A stretch of 51,708 bases of DNA, taken from NCBI RefSeq assembly GCF_005889735.1, contig NZ_VCKY01000049.1, positions 1 to 51,708 of the forward strand, written 5' to 3'. The notes beneath the pieces were generated by a model. It was not told the origin of the DNA. It saw nothing but the letters and a program-made list of their open reading frames with translations, and did no database searches. The translations under genes were made by a program, and so were the position numbers. Shown here piece after piece: positions 24,789 to 32,565 of this stretch (positions are counted from its first letter, which is position 1; each line of letters starts with the position of its first letter). Source of the stretch: Nonomuraea turkmeniaca (GTDB taxonomy: Bacteria; Actinomycetota; Actinomycetes; Streptosporangiales; Streptosporangiaceae).

Positions 24789-25600
24789 GCGCCCAAACCT
24801 TGGCCCGCGCCCGCCCGGTCGGGACCGCCACACGGTGGTCGCGCCGGGCGGCCGGAGCCGTCGCCTTCGTCGCGCTGATCGAGCTGCTCAGCCGGACGGG
24901 CCTGGTCGACCCCGAGTCCCTGCCACCCGCGACGGAGATCGCCGCGCGGGGCGTGACGCTGGTGTCCGACCCGGCCTTCCGCGCGCACGCCCTGACGAGC
25001 ATGCTCGCCTGGGCCATCGGGCTCGGCCTCGCGGCGCTGATCGCGGTGCCGCTGGGCCTGCTGCTCGGCAGTGTGCCGATCATCGACGCCGCGAGCCGCT
25101 CGGTCGTGGAGTTCCTGCGGCCGATCCCCTCCGTGGCGCTGATCCCGCTGGTGGCCCTCCTCATCGGCACCGGCCTGCAGTTACGTGTCACGCTCGTGGT
25201 CTACGCCGCGTTGTGGCCGATCCTCTACAACACGATGTACGGCCTGCGCGGCGTCGACCCCCTGGCCAAGGAGTCGCTCAGGTCGTACGGCTTCGGCCCC
25301 CTGTCCGTGCTGCTGCGCGTCTCGCTGCCGTCGTCGGCGCCCTTCATCATGACCGGCTTCAGGCTGGCCGCCGGGGTGGCGCTGATCCTGACCGTCAGCA
25401 CCGAGATCGTGGCCGGGCAGGGCGAGGGCATCGGCGTGTTCATCTACTTGGCCGGCCTGGCCGTGCCCGCGCGGATGACGGACATCCTGGCCGGGGTGTG
25501 CTGGGTCGGGCTGTTCGGGGTCGTGGTGAACGCCTTGCTGGTCGCGGCCGAGCGGCGGGCGTTCCGCTGGCATCACGCGCGGTTGGGAGAGCCGGGATGA
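24785..25600 (+). CDS. ABC importer permease, SsuC/TauC type (module 2, first)
   Basis: 271 residues from the GTG at 24785. Six TM helices; the EAA-like loop reads NTMYGLRGVDPLAKESLRSY, nearly the same as in the module 1 first permease, which confirms paralogy by position. It overlaps the lipoprotein gene by four bases and ends in ATGA with the next permease. Confidence 0.88.
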   Translation: MSAQTLARARPVGTATRWSRRAAGAVAFVALIELLSRTGLVDPESLPPATEIAARGVTLVSDPAFRAHALTSMLAWAIGLGLAALIAVPLGLLLGSVPIIDAASRSVVEFLRPIPSVALIPLVALLIGTGLQLRVTLVVYAALWPILYNTMYGLRGVDPLAKESLRSYGFGPLSVLLRVSLPSSAPFIMTGFRLAAGVALILTVSTEIVAGQGEGIGVFIYLAGLAVPARMTDILAGVCWVGLFGVVVNALLVAAERRAFRWHHARLGEPG

Positions 25601-26457
25601 AAGCCACGGCAGAGGTCGCCACGAGAGCGGCGATCGCGAGAAGGGACAGCGTCGCGCGGAGGAAGGGCGTGCGGACGGCGGCGTTCCGCTGGCTGGTGCT
25701 CGTCGTGCTCATCCTGGTGTGGGAGACGGTCACCAGAGTGCTCGGCAGCGCGTTCTTCCCGCCGCCGAGCATGATCGTGGTGCGGATGTACACGATGTGG
25801 TTCTCCGGGCCGCCCAGCACGTTGTTCCTGACCGACCCGGCCATCGAGCACATCCTGCCCAGCCTCGGCCGGATGGCCGCGGGGTTCGCCGGGGGCGCGC
25901 TGGCCGGGGTCGTGCTCGGGCTGGCGGTGGGGCTGTCCGCGCGGGCGTACGACTATCTCGACGGGGTGCTGCAGTTCCTGCGGGCGATCCCGCCACCGGC
26001 GCTGATCACGGTGTTCCTGGTCGTGTTCGGGTTCGGCCTGAAGGCGCAGCTGGCGTTCATCATGTTCAGCATCGTGTGGCCGGTGTTGCTCAACACCGCC
26101 GACGGCGCCCGCTCGGTGGAGCCGCTGCACCTGCAGACGTGCCAGGTGTTCCGGCTGACGCGGGCCGAGCGGCTGCGCCGGGTGATCCTGCCGTCGACGC
26201 TGCCCAAGATGTTCGCCGGGCTGCGGCTGGCGGTGTCGCTGTCGTTGATCGTCATGGTGTTCTCCGAGCTGCTGCCCGGCACGACCGACGGGATCGGGTT
26301 CCAGCTCACGTTCGCGAAGTCTCAGTCCGATCTGACCGCCATGTGGGCCGGGATCGTGCTCCTCGGGGTGCTCGGCTATCTGCTCAACGAGTTGTTCCTG
26401 GTCGTGGAGCGCCGAGTGCTCGGCTGGCACCACGCCGCGCAGCAGCTCACGGAGTAA
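25597..26457 (+). CDS. ABC importer permease, SsuC/TauC type (module 2, second)
   Basis: 286 residues from the ATG at 25597. A basic, Ala-rich N-terminal extension (about 25 residues) precedes the first TM helix, which the module 1 counterpart lacks. Shared signatures with 17032-17823 include FFPPPSMIVVRMYTMWFSGP and the coupling loop LPSTLPKMFAGLRLAVSLSL. Followed after 98 bp by the ATPase gene. Confidence 0.88.
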   Translation: MKATAEVATRAAIARRDSVARRKGVRTAAFRWLVLVVLILVWETVTRVLGSAFFPPPSMIVVRMYTMWFSGPPSTLFLTDPAIEHILPSLGRMAAGFAGGALAGVVLGLAVGLSARAYDYLDGVLQFLRAIPPPALITVFLVVFGFGLKAQLAFIMFSIVWPVLLNTADGARSVEPLHLQTCQVFRLTRAERLRRVILPSTLPKMFAGLRLAVSLSLIVMVFSELLPGTTDGIGFQLTFAKSQSDLTAMWAGIVLLGVLGYLLNELFLVVERRVLGWHHAAQQLTE

Positions 26458-26555
26458 GATCAGCGCCCTGAGCACGTTTACCTGACCGACATGTCCAACT
26501 TTCCGTGCTTCGCTACAGTCTTGTGCTGACTCAGGTCTCCCCCCAAGGAATTCCA

Positions 26556-27329
26556 TTGCTCGAGATAACGAATCTCTCCCACGTCTACGGCGGCGGTAGC
26601 CCGAACGCGCACCACGCCATCGAAGGCCTCAACCTGAGCGTCGCCGCGGGCGAGCTGCTGTGCATCGTCGGGCCGTCGGGCTGCGGGAAGTCGACGCTGC
26701 TGCGCTCGATCGCGGGCCTGATCACGCCGACGGGCGGCCAGATCAAGGTCGAGGGCGACCTCGTGCGCCAGACGCCGGACAACCTGGCCGTGGTCTTCCA
26801 GGACTACAGCCGCTCGTTGTTCCCGTGGATGTCGGTGGCGGACAACGTGGCGCTGCCGCTGCGCCGCAAGAACATGGACAAGAAGGCGCGCCGCGAGGCC
26901 GCACACGAGGCGCTGGAGTCGGTGGGGCTGGCGGGCGCCGAACGCAAATACCCGTTCCAGTTGTCGGGCGGCATGCAGCAGCGGGTGGCGATCGCGCGGG
27001 CGCTGGCGTACCGGCCGTCGCTGATGCTCATGGACGAGCCGTTCGGCTCCGTGGACGCCCAGACCCGGGAGGACCTGGAAGACCTGGTGCTCAAGGTACG
27101 CGGCCACCACCGGATGACGATCGTGCTCATCACGCACGACATCGACGAGAGCGTCTACGTCGGCGACCGCGTGGTGGTGTTGTCCAAGGCCCCCGCTCAC
27201 GTGGTCGGCGACCTCAAGGTGGACCTGCCCGGGCCGCGCGACCAGATCACCACCCGTGAGCACCCGGACTTCGTGCACCTCCGCGCCGAGGTCGGCCGCC
27301 TGGTCCGCGGCCACGCCGCGGCGGCCTGA
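26556..27329 (+). CDS. ABC importer ATP-binding protein, SsuB/TauB type
   Basis: 257 residues. I propose the TTG at 26556 (LLEITNLSHVYGGG) because AAGGAA sits five bases upstream and the conserved domain begins there. Walker A GPSGCGKSTLLRS, Q-loop VVFQDYSRSLFPW, signature LSGGMQQRVAIARAL, Walker B LMLMDEPFGSVD and switch His ITHDIDESVY are all intact. It energises the permease pair just upstream. It is the only SsuB-type ATPase gene for the two importer modules in the window, so it may serve both (inference). Confidence 0.92.
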   Translation: MLEITNLSHVYGGGSPNAHHAIEGLNLSVAAGELLCIVGPSGCGKSTLLRSIAGLITPTGGQIKVEGDLVRQTPDNLAVVFQDYSRSLFPWMSVADNVALPLRRKNMDKKARREAAHEALESVGLAGAERKYPFQLSGGMQQRVAIARALAYRPSLMLMDEPFGSVDAQTREDLEDLVLKVRGHHRMTIVLITHDIDESVYVGDRVVVLSKAPAHVVGDLKVDLPGPRDQITTREHPDFVHLRAEVGRLVRGHAAAA

Positions 27330-27333
27330 CCCT

Positions 27334-27349
27334 CCTCCGGGCGCGGAGG
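27334..27349. terminator. Short hairpin between convergent ATPase and NUDIX genes
   Basis: CCTCCG (27334-27339) pairs with CGGAGG (27344-27349) across a 4-base loop in the 34-bp gap. Small, no T run; possible bidirectional terminator. Confidence 0.4.
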
Positions 27350-27363
27350 TCGCCGAACTCGGA

Positions 27364-27852
27364 TCAGGCGGGCCCAACGCCGTGACCCAGCAGCGCCGCG
27401 AGCGGCGCGCGGATGTCGCCTGGATGCAGATTCAGCTCGTCGAACTCGTCGGCGGTCACCCACATGAGCTCGAAGCTGTTGTCCGCCCCGTGCTCCGCGG
27501 TCTCCGCCCCGGACAGGACGGGCGTGCCCGTGACGTCCGCCATCAGGAAATATGAGGCAGGACGCCGGTTGTGCCAACCCGTCCACAGCAGCCGATCGAC
27601 CCTGCCCTCGAGCGTCGTCTCCTCGTGCAACTCGCGCAGCGCCGCCGCCGCGGCGGTCTCGCCCTCCTCGACATGGCCGCCGGGCAGTACGGCGTAGTGG
27701 TGACCGGGGCACATCGGCCCCCGCTCACCGTAGGCCTCGCACATGGGGCACGCCTCTGAGCGCCCCAGTCTGAGAAAGCGTTTGATGATCAGCACTCGTG
27801 GTCCGTCGACGACCACGGCGACCGCTCGGGGAATCGGCATGTGCTCGATCAT
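27364..27852 (-). CDS. NUDIX hydrolase with a Cys-rich insertion
   Basis: 162 residues from the ATG 27850-27852; another ATG at 27838-27840 is possible. The NUDIX box is GGHVEEGETAAAAALRELHE followed by ETTLEG, with all key Glu residues, so it should hydrolyse a nucleoside-diphosphate-linked substrate with Mg2+. Just before the box is ACPMCEAYGERGPMCPGHHY, a C-x2-C...C-x2-HH arrangement that could bind zinc and is unusual for small NUDIX proteins. Divergent from the methyltransferase gene at 27961. Confidence 0.88.
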   Translation of the reverse strand: MIEHMPIPRAVAVVVDGPRVLIIKRFLRLGRSEACPMCEAYGERGPMCPGHHYAVLPGGHVEEGETAAAAALRELHEETTLEGRVDRLLWTGWHNRRPASYFLMADVTGTPVLSGAETAEHGADNSFELMWVTADEFDELNLHPGDIRAPLAALLGHGVGPA

Positions 27853-27960
27853 GACATTCCCGGGCCGGGCCATGGCCGCCACCACCCGCCTCCTCCTGCT
27901 CCTCGAACGCCACAGGTGAGCCCGGGAAAACGTGTTGCGGACGCCGAGAAGATGGACGGC

Positions 27961-28689
27961 ATGGACCGACAGTTGCTCAGCGCCATCGCCCACCGCGACC
28001 ACCCGATCGCCGGCCCCATCTCGGACGACACGCTCGACAGGTTGGTGCGCCGGGCCGCGCTGCCGGACAGGGCCCGCATCCTCGACCTCGGCTGCGGCGA
28101 GGCCGCATGGTCGCTGCGGGCGCTCGAGCTTGTCCCGTCGGCCGTCGCCGACGGCGTGGACGTTTCCCCGCACGCTATCGCCGCCGCCCAACGTGCCGCG
28201 GACGCGCGCGGTCTGTCCGACCGCTTGTCGCTGCATCTGACGCCCGCCGCGGACTTCCCCGCCACCCAGCCGTACGACCTGGTGCTCTGCGTCGGCTCCA
28301 CCCACGCCTTCGGCGGGCTGAAAGGGACCATGGACGCCGTCTCCCGTTTCGTCCGCCCGGGCGGGCTGGCGCTGGTCGGCGAGGGATTCTGGGAACGCAC
28401 TCCCGATCGCGCGCTCGCCGAGGCCATCGGCACGTACCCCGGCCTCGCGGGCACCATCGCGGCGGCCGAGTCCGATGGCTGGCTGACCGTCTACGGCCAC
28501 GTGAGCGACCTGGCCGAATGGGACGACTACGAGCTGTCGTGGACCGGCACGCTGGCCCGCTGGGCCGCCGCCAACCCCGGCCCCGACGGCGAGCACGCCC
28601 TGGCCGTCATGCGGGAGCACCGCGACATGTGGCTCACCGGCTACCGCGGCGTGCTCGGCTTCGTCAGCCTGCTGCTCCAGCGGGTGTGA
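27961..28689 (+). CDS. Class I SAM-dependent methyltransferase
   Basis: 242 residues. The ATG at 27961 (MDRQLLSAIAHRDHP) has GAGAAG nine bases upstream; an ATG three codons earlier abuts that site. Motif I is ARILDLGCGEAAWSLRALEL, the motif II region is DGVDVSPHAIAAAQRAADAR, and the post-motif stretch is YDLVLCVGSTHAFGGLKGTM. The substrate is unknown. It shares a 108-bp divergent promoter region with the NUDIX gene and ends 170 bp before the TetR gene. Confidence 0.85.
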   Translation: MDRQLLSAIAHRDHPIAGPISDDTLDRLVRRAALPDRARILDLGCGEAAWSLRALELVPSAVADGVDVSPHAIAAAQRAADARGLSDRLSLHLTPAADFPATQPYDLVLCVGSTHAFGGLKGTMDAVSRFVRPGGLALVGEGFWERTPDRALAEAIGTYPGLAGTIAAAESDGWLTVYGHVSDLAEWDDYELSWTGTLARWAAANPGPDGEHALAVMREHRDMWLTGYRGVLGFVSLLLQRV

Positions 28690-28783
28690 GCAGGCCGGGA
28701 GACGCCGTTGATCAGGGCCGTGGACGGCTCAGGGGGTGAACATGCCGTTCCGACCACAGCGACGAAGGGAATGCCCGTACGCA

Positions 28784-28844
28784 TTTCTATCAAATGATTG
28801 ACAGCTCCATGGCCGCCGCCTAGTTTTCTATCAGTTGATAGAAA
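28784..28844 (+). promoter_or_regulatory. Promoter with tandem TetR operators
   Basis: TTGACA (28798-28803), a 17-bp spacer and TAGTTT (28821-28826) form a good vegetative promoter. A perfect palindrome TTTCTATCA-GT-TGATAGAAA (28825-28844) covers the -10/start region. A degenerate copy beginning with the same TTTCTATCA half-site (28784-28803) overlaps the -35. It sits directly before the TetR gene and should mediate autoregulation and control of the coupled monooxygenase. Confidence 0.8.
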
Positions 28845-28859
28845 TGGAGGGCGGGCAGT

Positions 28860-29480
28860 ATGACTGCCAAGCGCGCGAAACCCGGGCCACGCGCCGAGGA
28901 ACGCCGTGAGCGCCTGATCGCCGCGGGCTACCGCGCCATGGTGCGCTCCGGCCTGGAGGGGGCCCGCACCCGCGATATCGCCGCCGAGGCCGGCATCACG
29001 GTCGCCACCCTGCACTACTACTTCCCCACCAAGAACGACCTGGTCCGAGCCGTGCTGGAGCACACGATCCGTGAGCAGATGCTGGCTCCCCTCCGGCTGG
29101 ACGCCGACTGGGAGGACGGGGTGGCCGCGCTGCGAACAATGCTCACCGGGCTGTCCTACCAGGCCGAGGCGGAGCCCGGACGCTTCCGGCTGCTCAACGA
29201 GATGACCTGGGCCGCACGAGAGGACACGGCGCTGCTGGCCATGCTCGCCACCTGGCACGAGGCTTGGCACGAGACCATCGTCGAATGGTTGCGGTCCGGG
29301 CAGCGCGACGGACGCGTACGCGGCGATCTCGACGCGGAGGCCGCCGCCACGATGATCGTCTACCTCGTGCTCGGCATGGTGATGCGCCCTCCGCTGCCCG
29401 CCGACGCCCCCGGCCGCGTCAGTGACGAGCTCCACCGGCTACTGGCCGCCGTCGAACCTCCCGCCTCCGGAAAGGAATGA
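28860..29480 (+). CDS. TetR-family transcriptional regulator
   Basis: 206 residues; ATG at 28860 with GGAGG nine bases upstream. The N-terminal helix-turn-helix is GARTRDIAAEAGITVATLHY followed by YFPTKNDLVRAV, the TetR signature. The C-terminal ligand domain is all-helical, contains a His/Trp-rich stretch (LATWHEAWHETIVEWL) and resembles TetR_C groups that bind hydrophobic ligands. The gene ends four bases before the monooxygenase start, so the two form an operon behind the palindromic operator. Confidence 0.9.
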   Translation: MTAKRAKPGPRAEERRERLIAAGYRAMVRSGLEGARTRDIAAEAGITVATLHYYFPTKNDLVRAVLEHTIREQMLAPLRLDADWEDGVAALRTMLTGLSYQAEAEPGRFRLLNEMTWAAREDTALLAMLATWHEAWHETIVEWLRSGQRDGRVRGDLDAEAAATMIVYLVLGMVMRPPLPADAPGRVSDELHRLLAAVEPPASGKE

Positions 29481-29484
29481 CGAC

Positions 29485-31086
29485 ATGTCCCAGGAACGCA
29501 CGCACGTGCTGATCGCCGGCGGAAGCCTGGTCGGCCTGTCCGCCGCCTTGTTCCTCCGCCGGCACGGCGTGGACGTGGTGCTGGCCGAACGCCATCCCGG
29601 CACGTCCATCCACCCGCGCACGCCCGGCTACAACGCACGCACCATGGAACTGTTCCGGGCCGCGGGCGTGGAGGAGGCCGTCCGCGCCGCCGGCCCCTGG
29701 AAGCTGACCGACTCGGGACTGCTGTGGGCCGAAAGCCTGACCAGTCCCGATCACCACTGGCTCAGCCCGCCGAACGCCCGCGGCGCGCACGAAGGCTTCT
29801 CCGACGTCAGTCCCTGCGACGACGCGGTCCTGTCCCAGGACGTGCTCGAGCCGGTGCTGCGCCGGCACGCGGGAGCGCTCGGCGCCGACCTGCGCTTCGG
29901 TACCGAACTCCAGTCGTTCGAGGACGGGTCGGACGGGATCTCCGCGATCCTGACCGACCGGGCGACCGGCGCCCGGACCGCCGTGCACGCCGACTACCTG
30001 ATCGCCGCCGACGGCGCGAACAGCGGCATCCGCGCCCGGCTCGGCATCGGCCGAAGCGGTGTGGGAGTGCTGGAGCACGTCGCCGGCATCATGGTGCGCG
30101 CCGACCTCGGCGACGCACTCGGCGACAAGAGCTTCGCGATCTGCCAGATCAACAATCCTGGGTTCGCCGGTATGGTCCGCGTCATCGGCGACAAGATGGC
30201 GCTGCACGTCACGTACCGTCCCGACCTCGGGGAGAGCCCCGACCAGTTCACGCCGGAGAGGTGCGTGGAGCTGGCCAGGGCGGCCGCGGGGATTCCCGGC
30301 CTGGCGGTCGAACCGCTCGACGTCCTGCCGTGGCAGACCACCGCCGCCGTGGCCGATCGGCTCGCGGCGGGCCGGGTGTTCCTGGCCGGGGACGCCGCCC
30401 ATGTCATGCCTCCCGCGGGAGCGTACGGGGCCAACACCGGCATCCAGGACGCCGCGAACCTCGCCTGGAAACTCGCCTACGTCCTGCGCGGTTGGGCGAG
30501 CCCTGCCCTCCTCGACACCTACGACGTCGAACGGCGGCCCGTCGCCCAGCTGACCGTGGACCAGGCACTGGCCACGGGCAGGGAGTGGTTCGGCGCCGAC
30601 CTGCCCCCGGAGGCCGGCGCGGTCGAGCTTCTCGACGAGGTGACGCTCAAGTTCGGCTACCGGTACGGCCCCGGCGATCCTTTCGAGGACCCACGCCACC
30701 CCAGCGGAGCTCCCGGCAGCCGGGCGGCCCACGTGTGGCTGGAGCGGGACGGCAAACAGGTATCCACCGTGGACCTGTGGGCAGGCGGGCTGGTTCTCTT
30801 GGCGGGCATGGGCGGCGCCGCCTGGATCGAGGCCGCCACCCGCATCGCCGAACGCGACGGACTGCCGCTGACCCCGTACCGGCTGGCAGCGGGCGACTTG
30901 CCGGACGGGACGCCCTTTGTCGTCGACCGCGAGAATCGTTGCGCGGCGGCGTTCGCAATCACCGGCACCGGCGCCGTGCTGATCCGGCCGGACGGGTTCA
31001 TCGCCTGGCGTGCGACGGAGACGGCCGGGCCCCGCTGCGGCGCCGTGCTCGACGATGCCTGCCGCCGGCTGCTCGGCACGGAGTGA
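29485..31086 (+). CDS. FAD-dependent aromatic monooxygenase (PHBH family)
   Basis: 533 residues from the ATG at 29485, preceded by GGAAAGGA. FAD-binding GXGXXG variant at the start (LIAGGSLVGLSAALFLRRHG), DG motif YLIAADGANSGIRARLGI, and GD motif RVFLAGDAAHVMPPAGAYG with the typical NTGIQDAANLAWKLA after it. A C-terminal thioredoxin-like domain fits the group of polyketide hydroxylases and rifampicin-type monooxygenases. It likely hydroxylates an aromatic compound using NAD(P)H and O2. Regulated with the upstream TetR; a role in detoxifying the TetR ligand is plausible but not shown. Confidence 0.9.
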   Translation: MSQERTHVLIAGGSLVGLSAALFLRRHGVDVVLAERHPGTSIHPRTPGYNARTMELFRAAGVEEAVRAAGPWKLTDSGLLWAESLTSPDHHWLSPPNARGAHEGFSDVSPCDDAVLSQDVLEPVLRRHAGALGADLRFGTELQSFEDGSDGISAILTDRATGARTAVHADYLIAADGANSGIRARLGIGRSGVGVLEHVAGIMVRADLGDALGDKSFAICQINNPGFAGMVRVIGDKMALHVTYRPDLGESPDQFTPERCVELARAAAGIPGLAVEPLDVLPWQTTAAVADRLAAGRVFLAGDAAHVMPPAGAYGANTGIQDAANLAWKLAYVLRGWASPALLDTYDVERRPVAQLTVDQALATGREWFGADLPPEAGAVELLDEVTLKFGYRYGPGDPFEDPRHPSGAPGSRAAHVWLERDGKQVSTVDLWAGGLVLLAGMGGAAWIEAATRIAERDGLPLTPYRLAAGDLPDGTPFVVDRENRCAAAFAITGTGAVLIRPDGFIAWRATETAGPRCGAVLDDACRRLLGTE

Positions 31087-31090
31087 TGAC

Positions 31091-31411
31091 TCACTCCCCC
31101 GTCATCGCAGCGTGGAGCCGCAGGTACGGCTCGGCCTCCTCAGGCCTGTTCCGGCGCTGCAGCGTACGGCCGAGCAGCAGGCAGGCGTACCCCTCGGCCG
31201 GGTCGCGCTCCAGCACCAGCCGGAGCTCGGCCTCGGCCCGGCCGAGCTGGGCAGAGTGGTAGTAGGCGCGGGCCAGCAGCAGCCGGGCCGCCAGGTTCTC
31301 CGGGGCCGCCTCGACCACCCCGGCCAGGATGCCGGCGGCACCGATGTAGTCCTCGGAGTCGAAGTACAGGCGGCCGCGCTCGTACTCCGCGGCCAGGTTC
31401 ACGATCGGCAT
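31091..31411 (-). CDS. Tetratricopeptide repeat protein
   Basis: 106 residues made of about three TPR units (GRLYFDSEDYIGAAGILAGV, AARLLLARAYYHSAQLGRAE, GYACLLLGRTLQRRNRPEEA). Soluble, no signal peptide; a protein-protein interaction module. The ATG 31409-31411 is one base after the pirin stop, so it is translated with pirin and may be its partner. Its stop is only four bases from the convergent monooxygenase stop. Confidence 0.85.
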   Translation of the reverse strand: MPIVNLAAEYERGRLYFDSEDYIGAAGILAGVVEAAPENLAARLLLARAYYHSAQLGRAEAELRLVLERDPAEGYACLLLGRTLQRRNRPEEAEPYLRLHAAMTGE

Positions 31412-31412
31412 G

Positions 31413-32402
31413 TCACTCCTTTCCCGGGACGGGCCCGTCGGCGTGCGGAACGCGTTCGGCGGGGACGACGCCCAGGCGGCCGGCCTGGTAGTCCTCCATC
31501 GCCTGGATGATCTCGGCGCGGGTGTTCATCACGAAGGGGCCGTAGTGCACGACCGGCTCGCGGATCGGCTGCCCGCCGAGCAGCAGCACCTCCAGGTTGG
31601 GCTCGGCCTGGGGCTGGGCGGTGTCGGCGGTGACGGTCAGCGCCCCGCCCTGACCGAAGACGGCCAGTTGCCCCTTGCGCACCGGCCGACGCTCGTCGCC
31701 GGCGAAGCCCTGCCCGGCCAGCACGTACGCGAGGGCGTTGAAGCCGGGGTTCCACGGCAGCTCCAGGCGCGCGCCGGGGCTCACGGTCGCGTGCACCATC
31801 GTGATCGGGGTGAACGTGACGCCCGGCCCGGCATGCCCGTCCAGGTCACCGGCGATCACCCGCAGCAGCGCGCCACCGTCGGCGGAGGCGAGCAGCGCGG
31901 CCTGGCGACCGCGGATGTCCTGGTAGCGCGGCAGGTGGAACTTGTGGGCGCGCGGCAGGTTGACCCACAGCTGGACACCGTGGAACAACCCGCCGGACAC
32001 CACCAGGTGCTCCGGCGGCTTCTCGATGTGCAGCAGCCCGGACCCCGCGGTCATCCACTGGGTGTCGCCGTCGGTGATCGTGCCACCGCCGCCGTTGGAG
32101 TCCTGGTGCTCGAAGATGCCGTCCATGATGTAGGTGACGGTCTCGAAGCCGCGGTGCGGGTGCCAGGGGGTGCCCTTGGGCTCGCCGGGCGCGTACTCGA
32201 CCTCGCCCATCTGGTCCATGTGGATGAACGGGTCCAGCGCGGACTGGGGCACGCCGGCGAACGCCCGCCGTACCGGGAAGCCCTCGCCCTCGAACCCGCT
32301 GGGCGCGGTCGTCACCGACCGCACGGGGCGGCGTGCGACGACGGCCGGATCGGGTGCGGCGACGCGCGGCAGCGTCAGGGTGTCGGCGGTGATGGCGGGC
32401 AT
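31413..32402 (-). CDS. Pirin family protein
   Basis: 329 residues, bicupin fold. The ATG at 32400-32402 follows AGGAGGGG. The metal-binding set lies in GTPWHPHRGFETVTYIMDG (His, His, Glu) and LLHIEKPPEH; the N-terminal pirin domain extends through LFHGVQLWVNLPRAHK, with a C-terminal cupin domain (VHATVSPGARLELP). Pirins can act as quercetin dioxygenases or as Fe-dependent regulators; which applies here cannot be decided. A palindrome lies directly upstream. Confidence 0.92.
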   Translation of the reverse strand: MPAITADTLTLPRVAAPDPAVVARRPVRSVTTAPSGFEGEGFPVRRAFAGVPQSALDPFIHMDQMGEVEYAPGEPKGTPWHPHRGFETVTYIMDGIFEHQDSNGGGGTITDGDTQWMTAGSGLLHIEKPPEHLVVSGGLFHGVQLWVNLPRAHKFHLPRYQDIRGRQAALLASADGGALLRVIAGDLDGHAGPGVTFTPITMVHATVSPGARLELPWNPGFNALAYVLAGQGFAGDERRPVRKGQLAVFGQGGALTVTADTAQPQAEPNLEVLLLGGQPIREPVVHYGPFVMNTRAEIIQAMEDYQAGRLGVVPAERVPHADGPVPGKE

Positions 32403-32416
32403 GGCCCCTCCTAGCT

Positions 32417-32430
32417 GTTTAATATTCAAC
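32417..32430. promoter_or_regulatory. Near-perfect palindrome upstream of pirin
   Basis: GTTTAATATTCAAC, with one mismatched pair, in an otherwise GC-rich area 15 bp before the pirin start. It resembles sites bound by MarR/HxlR-type regulators. No such regulator gene is next to it in this window. Confidence 0.45.
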
Positions 32431-32565
32431 TACTGACCGCCTCAACACGGGGCCGCGGTCCTGCATTCCCACTCCGCGAGAAGCCACGTGGCCGGAGCTG
32501 CCGGGCGCGGTGGGCAGGTGGCAGGCCCTCGGGTGCGAGAGGGCGACCGGCGCCTCGTGGTGACC
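32431..32565. other. Short intergenic region between pirin and the NmrA-like gene
   Basis: No gene. A small hairpin GCCCTC (32525-32530)/GAGGGC (32539-32544) lies after the NmrA-like stop on the minus strand and could be its terminator. Confidence 0.4.
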
